This document shows positions 24,805-38,049 of a stretch of 64,000 bases of DNA, piece after piece (the first letter of the stretch is position 1; each line of letters begins with the position of its first letter). Location: NCBI RefSeq assembly GCF_000213175.1, contig NW_009799100.1:2028503-2092502 (forward strand). Reading direction: 5' to 3'. A model generated the notes under the pieces. The model was not told the DNA's origin and searched no databases. It saw nothing but the letters and a program-made list of their open reading frames with translations. Position numbers and translations under genes: made by a program. Source of the stretch: Neurospora tetrasperma FGSC 2508 (taxonomy: Eukaryota > Ascomycota > Sordariomycetes > Sordariales > Sordariaceae).

Positions 24805-27665
24805 ATGGTCAAGTAAGTCCTCTTTCTTTGACCAAGACCGCCGTCTACATGGTCGCCTTTACTGCATCCACATCGTCGTCGCCGTCTTCGACCATGTCGT
24901 CGTCGCCGTCGTCGTCGTCGATGGTTGCAAACCTCTTCGACTTCCTCTACCCCGCCCGGAGATAAGGACATCAAGTCCGCAAACATCAATAACAACAACA
25001 ACATGCTGACATTGGGCCTTTGAATAGCTTCACGATTGACGAGATCCGTGCCTTGATGGACAAGCCCACTAACGTGCGCAACATGTCCGTCATTGCGCAC
25101 GTTGATCACGGCAAGTCCACTTTGACCGACTCTCTCCTCGCCAAGGCCGGTATCATTTCCTCCGGCAAGGCTGGTGAGGCTCGCGCCACGGATACTCGTG
25201 CCGACGAGCAGGAGCGTGGTATCACCATCAAGTCTACTGCCATCTCCCTCTACGGCACCCTCCCCGATGAGGAGGACCTCAAGGACATCGTTGGCCAGAA
25301 GACTAACGGTACGCTATACCTTTCCCACAGACACTGGTAGGCCAGGAACTAAGACATCACAGGCAAGGATTTCTTGATCAACTTGATCGACTCCCCCGGT
25401 CACGTTGATTTCTCTTCCGAAGTCACTGCTGCCCTCCGTGTCACCGATGGTGCTCTCGTTGTCGTCGACACCGTCGAGGGTGTCTGCGTCCAGACCGAGA
25501 CCGTCCTTCGTCAGGCTCTCGGTGAGCGCATCAAGCCCGTTGTTGTCATCAACAAGGTCGATCGTGCTCTTCTCGAGCTCCAGGTCTCCAAGGAGGACCT
25601 CTACCAGTCCTTCTCTCGTACCATCGAGTCCGTTAACGTCGTCATCTCTACCTACTTCGACAAGACCCTCGGTGACGTCCAGGTCTACCCCGACCGCGGT
25701 ACCGTTGCCTTCGGTTCCGGTCTCCACGGCTGGGCCTTCACCATCCGCCAGTTCGCCACCCGCTACGCCAAGAAGTTCGGTGTCGACCGCAACAAGATGA
25801 TGGAGCGTCTCTGGGGCGACAACTACTTCAACCCCAAGACCAAGAAGTGGACCAAGAACGGCACCTATGAGGGCAAGGAGCTCGAGCGTGCCTTCAACCA
25901 GTTCATTCTCGACCCCATCTTCAAGATCTTCTCCGCTGTCATGAACTTCAAGAAGGACGAGGTTGCCGCTCTCCTCGAGAAGCTCAACCTTAAGCTCGCT
26001 ACTGACGACAGAGAGAAGGAGGGCAAGCAGCTCCTCAAGGCCGTCATGAAGGCCTTCCTTCCCGCTGCTGACTGCTTGTTGGAGATGATGATCCTCCACC
26101 TTCCTTCCCCCGTCACCGCCCAGGCTTACCGTGCCGAGACTCTCTACGAGGGTCCCCAGGACGACGAGGCCGCCATGGCCATCAAGACCTGCGACCCCAA
26201 GGGTCCTCTCATGCTCTACGTCTCCAAGATGGTTCCCACTTCCGATAAGGGTCGTTTCTACGCCTTCGGTCGTGTCTTCGCCGGTACCGTCCGCTCCGGT
26301 CTCAAGGTCCGTATCCAGGGCCCCAACTACACCCCCGGCAAGAAGGAGGATCTCTTCATCAAGGCCATTCAGCGTACCGTCCTCATGATGGGTGGCAAGG
26401 TCGAGCCCATCGACGACATGCCCGCTGGTAACATTGTTGGTCTCGTCGGTATCGACCAGTTCCTTCTCAAGTCTGGTACCCTTACCACCTCCGAGACTGC
26501 CCACAACATGAAGGTCATGAAGTTCTCCGTCTCCCCCGTCGTCCAGCGTTCCGTCCAGGTCAAGAACGCCCAGGATCTTCCCAAGCTTGTCGAGGGTCTC
26601 AAGCGTCTCTCCAAGTCCGATCCTTGCGTCCTTACCTTCTCCAACGAGTCTGGTGAGCACGTCGTTGCTGGTGCTGGTGAGCTCCATCTTGAGATTTGCT
26701 TGAACGATCTTGAGAACGACCACGCCGGTGTCCCTCTTACCATCTCCGACCCCGTCGTCCAGTACCGTGAGACCGTCGCTGGCAAGTCCTCCATGACTGC
26801 CCTCTCCAAGTCTCCCAACAAGCACAACCGTCTCTACATGGTTGCCGAGCCCCTTGAGGAGGACCTCTGCCTTGCCATCGAGGCCGGCAAGATCACCCCC
26901 CGTGACGATTTCAAGGCCCGTGCCCGTATCCTCGCTGATGACTTCGGCTGGGACGTCACTGATGCCCGTAAGATCTGGGCTTTCGGCCCCGACACCAACG
27001 GTGCCAACTTGCTCGTCGATCAGACCAAGGCCGTTCAGTACCTCAACGAAATCAAGGATTCCGTTGTCTCCGGTTTCCAGTGGGCCACCCGTGAGGGTCC
27101 CATCGGTGAGGAGCCCATGCGCTCCATCCGCTTCAACATCCTTGATGTTACCCTCCACGCTGATGCTATTCACCGTGGTGGCGGTCAGATCATCCCTACT
27201 GCTCGTCGCGTTCTTTACGCTGCTACCCTTCTTGCCGAGCCCTCGCTCCTCGAGCCCGTGTTCTTGGTCGAGATTCAGGTTCCCGAGCAGGCCATGGGTG
27301 GTGTCTACGGTGTCCTCACCCGCCGTCGTGGTCACGTCTTCGGCGAGGAGCAGCGCCCCGGCACTCCCCTCTTCACCATCAAGGCCTACCTCCCCGTCAT
27401 GGAGTCTTTCGGCTTCAACGGCGATCTTCGTGCCGCTACCTCCGGCCAGGCTTTCCCCCAGTCCGTCTTCGATCACTGGGAGCGTCTCCCCGGTGGCTCT
27501 CCTCTCGACTCCACCTCCAAGGTCGGTCAGATCGTCCAGGAGATGCGCAAGCGCAAGGGTCTCAAGGTCGAGGTTCCCGGCTACGAGAACGTAAGTTTCA
27601 CTTTGCTCTATGATGACGGGTAATATGTTGCTAACAAAGCTGTACAGTACTACGACAAGCTCTAA
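24805..27665 (+). CDS. eef2: Translation elongation factor 2 (eEF2)
   Basis: Four exons: 24805-24812 (only ATG GTC AA), 25028-25308, 25363-27590 and 27648-27665, giving 844 residues, the typical fungal length (yeast 842). It starts [14 protein letters not shown] and ends YYDKL. The GTPase motifs are visible: AHVDHGKST (G1), DSPGHVDF (G3) and NKVD (G4). His700 in DAIHRGGGQ is the site that becomes diphthamide. The protein drives GTP-dependent translocation of the ribosome in the cytosol. Codon use is extremely C-biased at third positions, which marks high expression and creates a 792-codon antisense frame. The 8-nt first coding exon and the 215-nt first intron are usual for this gene in fungi and may enhance expression. 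Confidence 0.98.
24872..24921. repeat. TCG-type trinucleotide repeat in eEF2 intron 1
   Basis: Imperfect TCG/CGT triplets across about 50 bases within the first intron (24813-25027). The other reading, on the opposite strand, is Arg/Asp rich but lies in an intron and is not coding. Confidence 0.6.
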
Positions 27666-28437
27666 GTCACGTCTACCCAAGGCGTATGGCACCGTTCTCA
27701 GTGCTCTTGCCCAGATTAAGGCTGGAGCAGTTCGATATTTACTGAGATTTGACCTTTGAGGCGTCGGGAAGGAGGGACGAGATACCGAGGAATTTTTTGG
27801 TAGATTCCTTCCTTTAGCATATTTGGCTTGTCATGTAGTCACGAAAAAATGAATTTCCTTGCGATGACCAAATAACTAGACCCAAAGCTGCTTACGTTGT
27901 GCTGTGTTACAAGTTTTGACAGAGGTTTTGGTTGCGTCCTTGCATATCTCGAGTTTCCGCGAGGATTTATCAGTTTACGGCATCATGTGAATTCGAAATT
28001 CGAATATGGGAGATAAAGCAGCTCCTGTTTGCTCTATTCGTTCAATGTCCAATTTTGCCGTTTTGAAACTTCCATGTGACACGATCTGTCGCTGCAGCCA
28101 CGCATGGTCACTGCGGGGCTTGCGCGCTAAATTGCTTCGAAGGTCCCATGGTCGAGCGCGACGCGCTGAGATGAGTTGCGCTGCGCTGCGACTTATTGTT
28201 TTAGCTCGCCTATCAACTGAACCAGGGTTCCTTCCATTCCCGAACCCCCCTCCCCCCCCCCCCACCCCCCCAAAAAAAAAAAGTTGCGACGCAGCATAAC
28301 CGTAAGACGACGATACCAGCATTCCTTGACCTGGGGGACTACACGCCATCTTCTTGGCGTCTTCAATATTCGATACCTCTACTCACTGCCATATCTCTAT
28401 GGCTGCGTCTATTATTTGATATACCCATCAGAGCAAA
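27666..28437. other. Interval between eEF2 and the RBM26-like gene
   Basis: 3' UTR of eEF2 followed by the promoter of the next gene, in tandem orientation. It carries a C-rich run (about 28245-28271) directly followed by an 11-base A run. No gene seen. Confidence 0.55.
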
Positions 28438-31064
28438 ATGCTCTTCCCCGAAGAAGACGAGGTGCACCTGAAAAGGTGGATCGTGAAGCGGCTAGAAAAT
28501 ACGTCAGTGACCCTAGCACCCCGTCCTCTACACACCTAGATGTAGTCCCTCATAGGCCTTCATAGACCACAGCTAATCATCTCCCGATAATATAGATCAG
28601 ATGCCGACGCCGATGTTCTGGCCGACTACGTCCTTGCCCTCTTGCGCACCAACGGCGAGGTTGAAGAAGTCCGCAGACTTTGCGAAACCGAAATCCCAGA
28701 TTTCCTCAAAGAGGGTAAGAGAACGGTCACCCACGGACCGGGTAACGAAGAGGCGAAACTAACACGAGTGCGTGTGACCAACAAGATTCTTCGGTATTCG
28801 TCCGCGATGTTTTTCAGGCCATCGCCTACAAATCGTACCTGCCCGACGCCCCTTCCGTCCCGAAGCCCGCCCCTCCTCTGCCTGCCTTTGCCGCCCCTCC
28901 CGTCGCTTTTCCCACTATCCAACCGCCCGGATTATCATACGACGACGCGCCAGGCCATCTCCCTCAGTTCCCTTCGTACACCGGTCAATCGCGAAAACGG
29001 TCCTTCGACGGACGAGATGAGACGGATGGAAGAGATGGCCAATATGGGGGCAGGGCACTAAAGCAACCTCGCCGGGGAGCCGGATTTGGCCCTGGTGGCC
29101 GCGGAGGCAGGCCAGACGCTGGGAATGGCTACCTCCCCGCGTATCCGCCCTATCCCGAGAACGGTCAGTTGCCCCCGGGCTTCCTGACGGGCATGTCCGA
29201 GACGCTGGCAGCGTTGCAACAACAAATGGGATTGTCTGCGCCCCCTGGTTATCCGGCCCCAGCTCAAGGTCAGAGAAGGCGAGCACGGTGCCGTGACTAC
29301 GAGACAAAGGGATACTGTTCACGCGGTAACACTTGCCTGTTCGAGCACGGGGACGACTCTATTTACGTTCCTCCTCCCAGCACCTCGTTCGGTACACAAT
29401 ATGCGGCTCAACCGAATCCAATCGAGGAATACGATCCCACCAACCCTGGCATCTTCACCTTGCCACCCAACCTCCCCCCTCATCAGTCTATTCATCAGGA
29501 TGGGGTGCATCCTTCCAGAAGCAGAGGAGGCAGACAACAGGGGCCGAAACGTCGCCCGAAAGCGCCCTTTTCTGCCGACGGCCCCGTATTTGACCGCACC
29601 AAGTCAACCATCGTGGTGGAAAACATTCCAGAGGAGAACTTCGACGAGGAGCAGGTTCGCAGATTTTTCTCCCAATTTGGAAACATCCTGGAGGTCTCCA
29701 TGCAGCCTTACAAGCGGCTGGCCATTGTCAAGTATGATAATTGGGCATCGGCGAATGCGGCTTACAAGTCACCAAAGGTGGTTTTCGACAACCGGTTCGT
29801 CAAGATCTTCTGGTACAAGGAAGAAGACTCTTGTCTACCACCTTCTGTACCTCTAGGTGGAAGTTCCGAGAAGCATGGTGAGGCAGGCGAAGACGATTAC
29901 TCAGCGGCTGTGCCCGAGATAGACATGGAGGAGTTTCTACGAAAACAAGAAGAGGCACAAAAGGCCCACGAGGAAAAGTTGCGAAAGCTGGAGGAAGTGG
30001 AACGCCAACGTGAGGAGCTTGAGAAGCGTCAGCAGGAGCTGCTTGCTAGGCAGCGCGAAGAGAAAGCCAAGCTGGAGGCCAAGCTGAAGTCCAAGCTGGG
30101 CGGTGGGAGTCAGCAGGGCGATGGCAGTGATGATGGATCTAAACCGAAGTCCATTAGCGAGGCGCTGCGTGCCCAGCTTGCAGCTCTCGAGGCCGAGGCT
30201 AAGCAACTGGGCCTCGATCCCGACGCTATGGATACGTCTTTTTCGACGTCCTCGTGGAACGCTAGGGGCGGATACTACGGAAGGGGCGCGTTCAGAGGGG
30301 CGTATAGAGCCAGAGGCTTTGCTCCGCGAGGATACCGCGGCGCTCCATTCCACGGTGGCGCTAGGGGTAATCACCACGCTGCTTACGCAATGTACTCCTT
30401 GGACAACCGACCGAAGAAGGTCACTCTTACCGGTGTGGATTTCACCGACCCTGAGAAGGACGAGACGCTCAGGCAGTACCTCTTTGTAAGTTACCAGGAC
30501 ATCGATCGTTTTTTTTTTCCTGTTGCTGCGTGTGAACCTTGTGAACCTAACTGGAACGTCATTTAGGGCATTGGCGAGTTCACCAACATTCAAACCACCT
30601 CCTCAGCAACGGACATCACCTTCACAGATCGCAAGACAGCCGAGAAGTTTTTCAACGGTATTTTGCTGAACGGCAAGGAAATCCCCGGAATCGATGGTCA
30701 AATCGAAGTGGCATGGAACCCAAGCAGCGGCCCTGGCTCCAGTTCAATGGCTAGTACCCCAGGCAGCAGCAGCAGCACGGGTGCCGGCGCGACCGTTCAG
30801 AAACCCCATTCAGCGCTGTCCGCAGCGGCCATGTCCTTCGTTCCCGGTGGCGGACCACAAGCGGGTGTCGGTGGTGATGGTGATAGTGCCATGGGCGGCG
30901 CAGGAAGCGTCAGTGGTAGCGATAAGGACGTTAACATTGTGCTGGAAAGGAGCGGGAACCACAACGGTAATGGGCTTCATCATAACAACCAACATTATGA
31001 GAGCCACAAGCAGGGAGACATGGATTATGATGTTGCCGATGAGAATCAGTGGGAAATGTCCTAG
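28438..31064 (+). CDS. RBM26/27-like RNA-binding protein (PWI-like, CCCH finger, two RRMs)
   Basis: Four exons: 28438-28502, 28596-28714, 28786-30485 and 30567-31064, giving 793 residues. Residues 1-95 form a PWI-like helical domain (DEVHLKRWIVKRLE, then DADVLADYVLALLR and VFVRDVFQAIAYKSYL). A CX8CX5CX3H zinc finger begins at Cys230. A first RRM spans about 334-405 (STIVVENIP), a long charged coiled coil about 439-505, an RG-rich patch about 570-600, and a second RRM spans the last intron (KVTLTGVDF to VAWNP). This architecture is that of human RBM26/RBM27 and the fission-yeast relative Rmn1, which link nuclear RNA adaptor complexes (PAXT/MTREC type) to the exosome. A nuclear role in RNA decay or processing is therefore inferred. 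Exon 1 and exon 2 are required for the PWI-like fold. Confidence 0.9.
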
Positions 31065-31880
31065 ATGGAGCTGGGAGTTTGGAGGCTTTTGTCAAGAAGA
31101 TCGTGGGAAGATGCGGCAACGTCCATATGGGAGCTCCAAACCGTTGAAAAGAGTTTCATGAGATCAAGGTTTTGAAAGGCGATGACTAAGGTGGGCCGTT
31201 CGGTATTCGGTCTATGAGGACCAGAACACGCCCAAGAATGGGAGGCTCTCATTGTCATCAATATGAATGAGGAGCACCAACGGTTCCACCGCTAGGGGTC
31301 AAATGCCCCGGTTTAGGGCCGGTGGTGAAAGTGCGGGAACAGACTACCTCGTGCTTGCTGAGGCAGAGCGAAAGTGCGTACGTAAACAGTCAAGCACGTT
31401 GACTGGAAGTATTTTGCACACTGGTCTTAAAGACCATACTCACTCATTCCTCGCTATTTGTGTGAGTACAAGGTAAAAGAAAGCAGGCTGCATAGAAATG
31501 TAGTTCTAGGACACTATTTTCACGGGACTGTATTAATATAACCTGGCCTCGAACGAGACGTTATCTGCTCATGTTGTATGTGATCATTATAAAACTTTTG
31601 ATCGATATACGGTAGGTCTCAAGCATCGACAGCTCCGTAGACACATGAAAAAGAAATTCATGGCCAGACACTAATTGACAATGAACATCCGTTGAAGACA
31701 CCAATTATCGATGACTGGTCATGATTTTCCTACATACATAGGCCCTCCCTCCCCCTTCTTCTCCTCCTCACTTCCACTGAACAAAGGCTGGCATGCACCT
31801 TCGGAATACTGACTTCTGATCTGTAATCCACAAGACAGAGTTACTTCTTCCCATGAAAAATCCCGCCCTATCCCATTTCT
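31065..31880. other. Convergent 3' region between the RBM26-like gene and sec5
   Basis: About 816 bases shared by the 3' UTRs of two converging genes. No frame is supported. Confidence 0.55.
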
Positions 31881-34800
31881 CTACCTCTCGCTCCCCGTAG
31901 TCCCATAGCTACGCCCCGTATCCCGCGTATCCGTTCTCTCCAGGCCGCTCATATCTCCGACCTGAGCAGCCAACATAGCAGCGGACCCAGCCGAAGACCC
32001 GGCAGTAGCGGCAGGACCCGTAGTCTTTTTTGGCTTCCTAAAGCACGCAAACTCGCTCTTGCTCGCCTCCCTCAAGCGCTTCAAGACAGCCCGCATCTCA
32101 GGCAACTCAGCCTGCAGCCGCGTCCTCGCATCATTGTCCGTCCGGCTATCCAGCTCCTGGTACACGGCACTTTGGAGCTCCGAGGCGCGGTCGGTGGTGT
32201 AGTGGTTGAGCGTCTGGGCGACAAACTCGACGTCAAGCGTGGCCTGCATGAGCATGCCCAGGTCGTAGCGGGCGCGGGTCTTGAACGCCTCAAGTAGCTC
32301 GCGCGACGTTTGCTCGAGTAAGAAAGAGAGCACCTGGCTGGTTAAGGAGGCGGCCGTCGTGGAAACCTGCGTGTGCACGAGCACGAGGTCGAGCAGGGCT
32401 TCGTAGATGTAGGGCTTCACCTCGCGTGGCTTCTGGCCCGAGGGGGGAGGCCAGTCAGAGGCGGTCACGCCGGCGCGGACGATGCGACGTAAGGACTCGA
32501 TCGAGGGGCGGGTGTAGGATTGGAAGAGGCGGGCGTCGATCTGACCGAGGACGTCCCGGATGGTCTTGGTTTCGTCAGTGAGCTTGACGGAGAAGGCGTT
32601 CTCGAATTGGGTGTTGAGGTTTGGGACAACTTCGGAGCGGAGAGCTTGGAGGTTGCTGAGGGTGAGAAGCATGCGGACATTCTAGGGATGGTCGTTAGCA
32701 ATCTGTGCCGAGGATGGAGTATTAAGTAGGGGATTGGAACCGCTTACACTATCGCCGGCGTCAATGGTGGCGCCCCCGATTGTTGATACCCGCAGCCTAG
32801 AGGGGTTATTGACAAGAACAAAATCATTGGCATCCGTCGTCCAGTCATCGTCAGGCTTCTTGATGGGTAGCTCTGCGTTTTCTACCATGCCATGGAGGGC
32901 TTTGTAGAGCGTGGTGACATACTGACTCCGCACCATTTGTAGCAGTTTCGTCGCAGGCGGTAGGACAATATCCTCGGCCCCGGGCTTAGTCATGGCTTCG
33001 GAAACATATAGGATCTTTTGCATTCCGCTTAGCAAAGCCCTCTCAAATGCGGCAAAGCTGGCGGGCATCTTTGTCACATCCTTCCGGGTCGGTGACCTGT
33101 TCCAGTCCTCCACATATTTGATGTTCTCGGAATCTCTGTTCCATGCGGCGCAAAGAGCAGTTACACATCTCTCCCTGGTTGCGTTCACGAGACTTCTCAG
33201 TTGCTCCAACTCTGAAGGGTCACCCTTGCCGACCGGGGCAAGAGAGGCCATATCAGAAGCCCCAGATCCGACGAGAGTGAGCATTTTCGCGAGGTAGTGG
33301 GCTCCGCTGATTGAGTTGGACCACGGTGGCCAGAACGCAAACTTCTCCCAGGCTTCTCCTCGCTTCGGTGATGGGGGCGGAAGGTTATTCGGGTCGAGAT
33401 TGATAGGAACTTGTAGGGTAGTGGCCTGAATGGCTGACCCTGGTGTTGTGGATGGGCTCGGTGTGTTCGGTGTTGACGGTAGAGGAGACACAAGCGCAGA
33501 GAGGTCTTCCGGTGGAGGGCCGGTAAAGAAGGACAGAACATGCTCCCTGATCATGTCAACCAGCTCGACCGTGGCCCTCTGCAGTTCCTGGGAGCTCTGC
33601 TGGGTGAGTCTGTGATGTCCCTGCGATTCCCCCTTGTAGCCAAGAGGGAGAGTTCTCTGAGTATTGCCGTCCATGAAGCCTTGTACTGTTTGCCAGAATT
33701 CAACGACTTCACCCAAAATGCCCTGAGGCGACATGAGGTTGTTCATGAAAGCCACTATCGTCTCCCAAACATCCAGAACCTCGGCCGAGTCAAAAGTCGG
33801 TGTTTTGCTTTCGATGGACTGCCTGCCGAGTCCTCTCAGATTTGACGCTATTGATTGAGGGCTAGGCTTCTCAACATTTGCTAGACGTCGTCGCAGCACT
33901 TCGATTTCGACCTTTGACTTCTCCGCTGTCGATTGAATTCTACTTTTCAGATACGCAACCCGGCTCTGTAACCATGCCCAGATGGGGTTCTCCTCAACAC
34001 CTAGTTCCAGGAGAAGCGTTATCAGGTCCATATGCTGATCATGCGCCTGTCCTGGTGTTGCGTCCGACTTGGCCATTGCCTGAGGGGACACGAGTCTTCG
34101 CCACATGTCTCTCTTTAACAACTGTATCTGCTCGTCGACATCATGCCACATTCGTGCTGCAAGGAGGATCTTGTACAGTTGTGCCTCAGTGGGTTCGCCT
34201 GACCCGATATTCTGGGCGATCTGCTTCGCTTCATCAGCGAATCGTCTGGCCCTGTTATACTCCTCAACCAAACTCTCGTGATCTTTCCGTTTGATACTCT
34301 CGGCCAATGCAGCACTGATCTCGACATAGTCTTTGTAGGTATCAAGAGAGGACCCCACTGTCTTTAAGTGTTCCTCCTTCTCACGTCCGCCCAATGCGGG
34401 TCCCCAGAAATCCTCAGCCTTGGCAGAAACATCGAGCAAAGGAGCCTTTACGCCCATGACACCGTACTCACTCTCCCTGATCAGCGCATTCTTCTTTCGA
34501 GGGTCAATCGTCGGGCCCATGGAGTTTGCCAGACCACCAGCGGCACTGGTACTCTGAAAACTATTCCGACTAGCGTGCCTTGAGTGAGCCCTGGCACGGG
34601 GAGCTGCTGGCTCCGCCCCGCGATACTTCATCTCCTTGTAAACATTGTCGATTGTAGCCTTTGCCCTGACGAAACGTTCGAAATTTGACTCGACGAGAAC
34701 CTTGAGGGATGCCGACTTTTGGTCGATCGACTGGTTCAACACTTCCAATCCGTTGAGTAACGCTTCAGTACTGTCAGTCGCATGGACCTGAGATAGAAAA

Positions 34801-35266
34801 AGCGCCGGGGAAAATGTCGTCGATGAAAGCAGAAATCGATTTCCTAGATCAAACCAATTGTATGTCAATGATGAAGTCCCCGTTTGGGCCATCGGCTGCT
34901 GCCCTCGCTATGCGCAGCGGTCGGAAGGTTAAACTCACGGAGCTTTGAGTCATCTTGCAACGGAACTCCCATCTGCTTCAGCGTCCGTACCACACTGTCG
35001 GTGGTACCCAAGGGGTCGGGTTCGTCCCTCTGAACCAGATTACCAACACCACTGGCCGAAGTTTCGGAACCGGGCACCACGCTACTCCTGTTGCTCACAA
35101 CCCGCTCCAGCGCCTGGAACCTTGACTTCCTCCTGTTGGCCTTTTGCTTCGCCGTTTCATCGTCGGAAACATCACTGTTGTTGTCCTTCTCGGCCGGCCA
35201 CTCGACTAGGTTGAGAGAGGAGACTTGATAAAAGTCAAGAATGGTCCGCTCTGTGTCGGCCGCCAT
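31881..35266 (-). CDS. sec5: Exocyst complex component Sec5
   Basis: Three exons on the minus strand: 35266-34939, 34843-32748 and 32681-31881, giving 1074 residues. The splices restore DDSKLRNRFLLSS and GDSNVRMLLTLSN. The region LSSTTFSPALFLSQVHATDS through SIDQKSASLKVLVESNFERFVRAKATIDNVY is the conserved Sec5/EXOC2 N-terminal block. The rest is helical, as in the CATCHR tethering fold, with Ser/Pro-rich linkers near residues 500-540. Sec5 works with Sec3, Sec6, Sec8, Sec10, Sec15, Exo70 and Exo84 to tether secretory vesicles at the plasma membrane, which in hyphae means tip growth and septation. No metazoan-type Ral-binding IPT domain is visible at the N terminus, as usual for fungi. Confidence 0.94.
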
Positions 35267-36479
35267 GGTGTCCTCTTAGCTCTGACAGAAGTCCCGTCGA
35301 TCCTCGGCCTTGGAAAGTCGGGCTCGCTATCCTCGCTGTTACCGTATCCGTAATTCGAAATGAATGCGTCCGTCTTACGGCCAGTTGTGTCCATGCAATT
35401 CGAGTATCGTAATTAAACCGTTATGGCGTGTGTCGAAACTTGGATCCTGACAGTTTGGTGTCGCTTCTTTCCCGCGTCCTCGGTCAGTCACCCTGACACC
35501 AGCGTGGTTGATGGGGGCACTTGGCAGTCCAGGGGTTCAGTGGAGCATTTGCGGGGGTGAGTGCTGTCCAGTCGCGTGTTTAAGAGGGCGCTCGCGAAGG
35601 GTAGGTCTTAAGCTATGGTGCTTGTGCTCACCTGTAACGCGGGCGGTCAGCAGCAAGGGAACTGAGGTGCCCCTGGGACTGGTATACTAGTACCTGGGCT
35701 ACGGCCTTTGGCAGATGAACCGCGAATGTACGTATTCGCGGCACTCCAAGGCAGGCGCAGGCACATGATGTAAGGCCACAGGAACGGACAGAAAGGAGGC
35801 TGCACAAAAGGCTTCCGTCGCGTCCGGTACAGTACGTATCCTAGAGCATCATCTTTAATTACTTCCCGTTCTTGCAGGGCATGCGGGATGCTCGGGCGCG
35901 ACTGATAAAGTAGCATGGATATTACACTCCATCATACGTAGAGGTATGTATACTACCTTCCATAGGTACCTAGAGGTAGGTAGGGACACACAGCTGGAGG
36001 GACAGTGGAAGATGCTACCTCTAGCAGTTTAGCACTGATTAGCAGCCCGCGTATTACTAGCTTCGGGGACGGCCCGGCGATTGTGAAGGAGATACGAAAG
36101 TCCGGCTAGCTTCCGGGTATGGGTGGGGTTGAGAAGACGTCAGGTTCGCCTTACGGCCAGGAGTGGAAGCAGCGAAGAAGTGGCAGACGGCGGAAGACAG
36201 CAGCTAGACGGGCCAAGCCTTGCATTGACTGGCGCATCCCGGCTGCGCACGGTCCAGACGAATGGGCTCAAAAACTTGTACTGGTGAACGTGGTGGGCTG
36301 GCACGCTGGTTGGCTGTGGCTTTTGTTTTGCGGGAAGACCTCCATCACTTTTTACCTCATCTACGGACTTTTCCCTGATCCTGATAATTCTCTGTACCCG
36401 TCCGCACCACTTACACTCCTTTCTTCCGTACACATCAGGGTTCTCCGGGAAGAGGTGTCATCCGCAAACCACCTCCAAA
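35267..36479. other. Divergent promoter region between sec5 and idh2
   Basis: 1213 bases between opposite start codons. It contains a cluster of TAGGTACCTAGAGGTAGGTA-like sequence around 35940-35985 and C/T-rich sequence before idh2. Frames such as 36119-36493 overlap the idh2 leader and are not supported. Confidence 0.55.
35940..35985. repeat. TAGGTA/CCTAGG-type short tandem motif
   Basis: Degenerate repeats of TAGGTA and CCTAGAGG. Similar short motifs recur near 39758-39772 and 44605-44625, always intergenic. Confidence 0.5.
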
Positions 36480-38049
36480 ATGCTCGCCCTTAGATCAATT
36501 GCCGCTCCTGCGCAGCGCCAGGCCTTCCGCGCCGCTCCCCGCGCCGTGTCGGTTTCCTTCCAGGTATGGTGGTAGCTACCAAGCAACAGCAAGGGACGGA
36601 ATATGGCGGTTCTCACTGCCCACTCCCCTGCCGTAACTGCAATCCTGTGGTTATGTTGTGTGAGACATTGAAGAACCCATCTAACTCTTATCTCTTGGTC
36701 TTACAGAACCGTTTCTACTCTTCCCGCGTTGCCCAGTTCACCGGCCAGAAGGATGCCAGCGTAAGCCATCCTGCCCCCCATTTCTCGATGGAAGAAAAAC
36801 GAAGGCTTTGCGACAGCCCACGACGACGGGGTGTCGGGTTTGAAAACCACTCAGACCCGGTCGCGATATGCTACTGTTCCAGATTACGGATAGACCGCTA
36901 AAGGTTTCAACAGGGCAAGTACACTGTCTCCTTGATCGAGGGTGATGGCATTGGTCCCGAGATCGCCGTTGCCGTCAAGGACATCTTCGCTGCCGCTCAG
37001 GTTTGTTCAACACCTCCGCCTGCCTGTCTATCATATGGGCATCGACGCGCGGTCTGCTGACACTTTAAAACTAGACGCCCATTAACTGGGAGCCTATCAA
37101 CGTCGACCCCATCCTCAAGGATGGCAAGACCGCTATTCCTGATGCCGCCATTGAGAGCATCAGGCGCAACAAGATTGCCCTCAAGGGTCCCCTCGCCGTA
37201 TGTTGGCCTCCTGGCTTCCGAATCGCAAAGATGACAGCCTTACTGAACTCTGTCTAGACTCCCATTGGCAAGGGCCACGTTTCCCTCAACCTGACCCTCC
37301 GCAGGACCTTCAACCTTTTCGCCAACCTGCGCCCTTGCCGCTCCGTTGCCGGCTTCAAGACCCCCTACGACGGCGTTGACACCGTCCTTATCCGTGAAAA
37401 CACCGAGGGCGAGTACTCTGGCATTGAGCACGTCGTTGTCGATGGTGTCGTCCAGTCCATCAAGCTCATCACCCGCGAGGCCTCCGAGCGTGTCCTCCGC
37501 TACGCTTTCGAGCAGGCCCGCGCTATCAACCGCAAGAAGGTCCGCGTTGTCCACAAGGCCACCATTATGAAGATGTCCGACGGCCTCTTCCTCAACACCG
37601 CCCGCGAGGTTGCCCAGGACTTCCCCGATATCGAGTTCGATGCCGAGCTTCTCGACAACACCTGCCTCAAAATGACCACCGACCCCACTCCCTACAACGA
37701 CAAGGTTCTCGTCATGCCCAACCTTTACGGTGACATTCTCTCCGACATGTGCGCCGGTCTCATTGGTGGTCTTGGTCTCACCCCCTCCGGCAACATCGGT
37801 GATGAGTGCTCCATCTTCGAGGCCGTCCACGGCTCCGCCCCCGATATTGCTGGCAAGGGTCTTGCCAACCCCACCGCTCTCCTTCTCTCCTCCATGATGA
37901 TGCTCCGTCACATGGGTCTCAACGAGTACGCCGACAAGATTGAGAAGGCTGCTTTCGACACCCTTGCTGAAGGCAAGGTTCTGACTGGTGATCTTGGTGG
38001 CAAGGCCTCCACCAAGGATTTCACTTCTGCTATTATCGACAGGCTATGA
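36480..38049 (+). CDS. idh2: NAD-dependent isocitrate dehydrogenase subunit 2, mitochondrial
   Basis: Five exons: 36480-36563, 36707-36760, 36914-37000, 37075-37197 and 37258-38049, giving 379 residues, the usual length. The N terminus ([20 protein letters not shown]) is Arg/Ala rich without acids, a mitochondrial targeting signal. Family motifs follow: [13 protein letters not shown], the substrate-binding [21 protein letters not shown], the metal-site segment [19 protein letters not shown] and the nucleotide segment [17 protein letters not shown]. It oxidises isocitrate to 2-oxoglutarate in the TCA cycle as the catalytic partner of the regulatory Idh1 in a hetero-octamer. The clustering of short exons at the 5' end and the strong codon bias are typical of a highly expressed gene. 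No Idh1 gene lies in the window. Confidence 0.96.

Noticed and set aside
25314-27692. 792-codon open frame antisense to eEF2
   Set aside because: A shadow of the extreme third-position C bias of eEF2. Its translation is a monotonous Leu/Gly/Asp/Glu/Val mix without any domain, and it overlaps the sense gene completely.
37240-37911. 223-codon frame antisense to idh2
   Set aside because: Same codon-bias shadow effect as in eEF2; no independent features.
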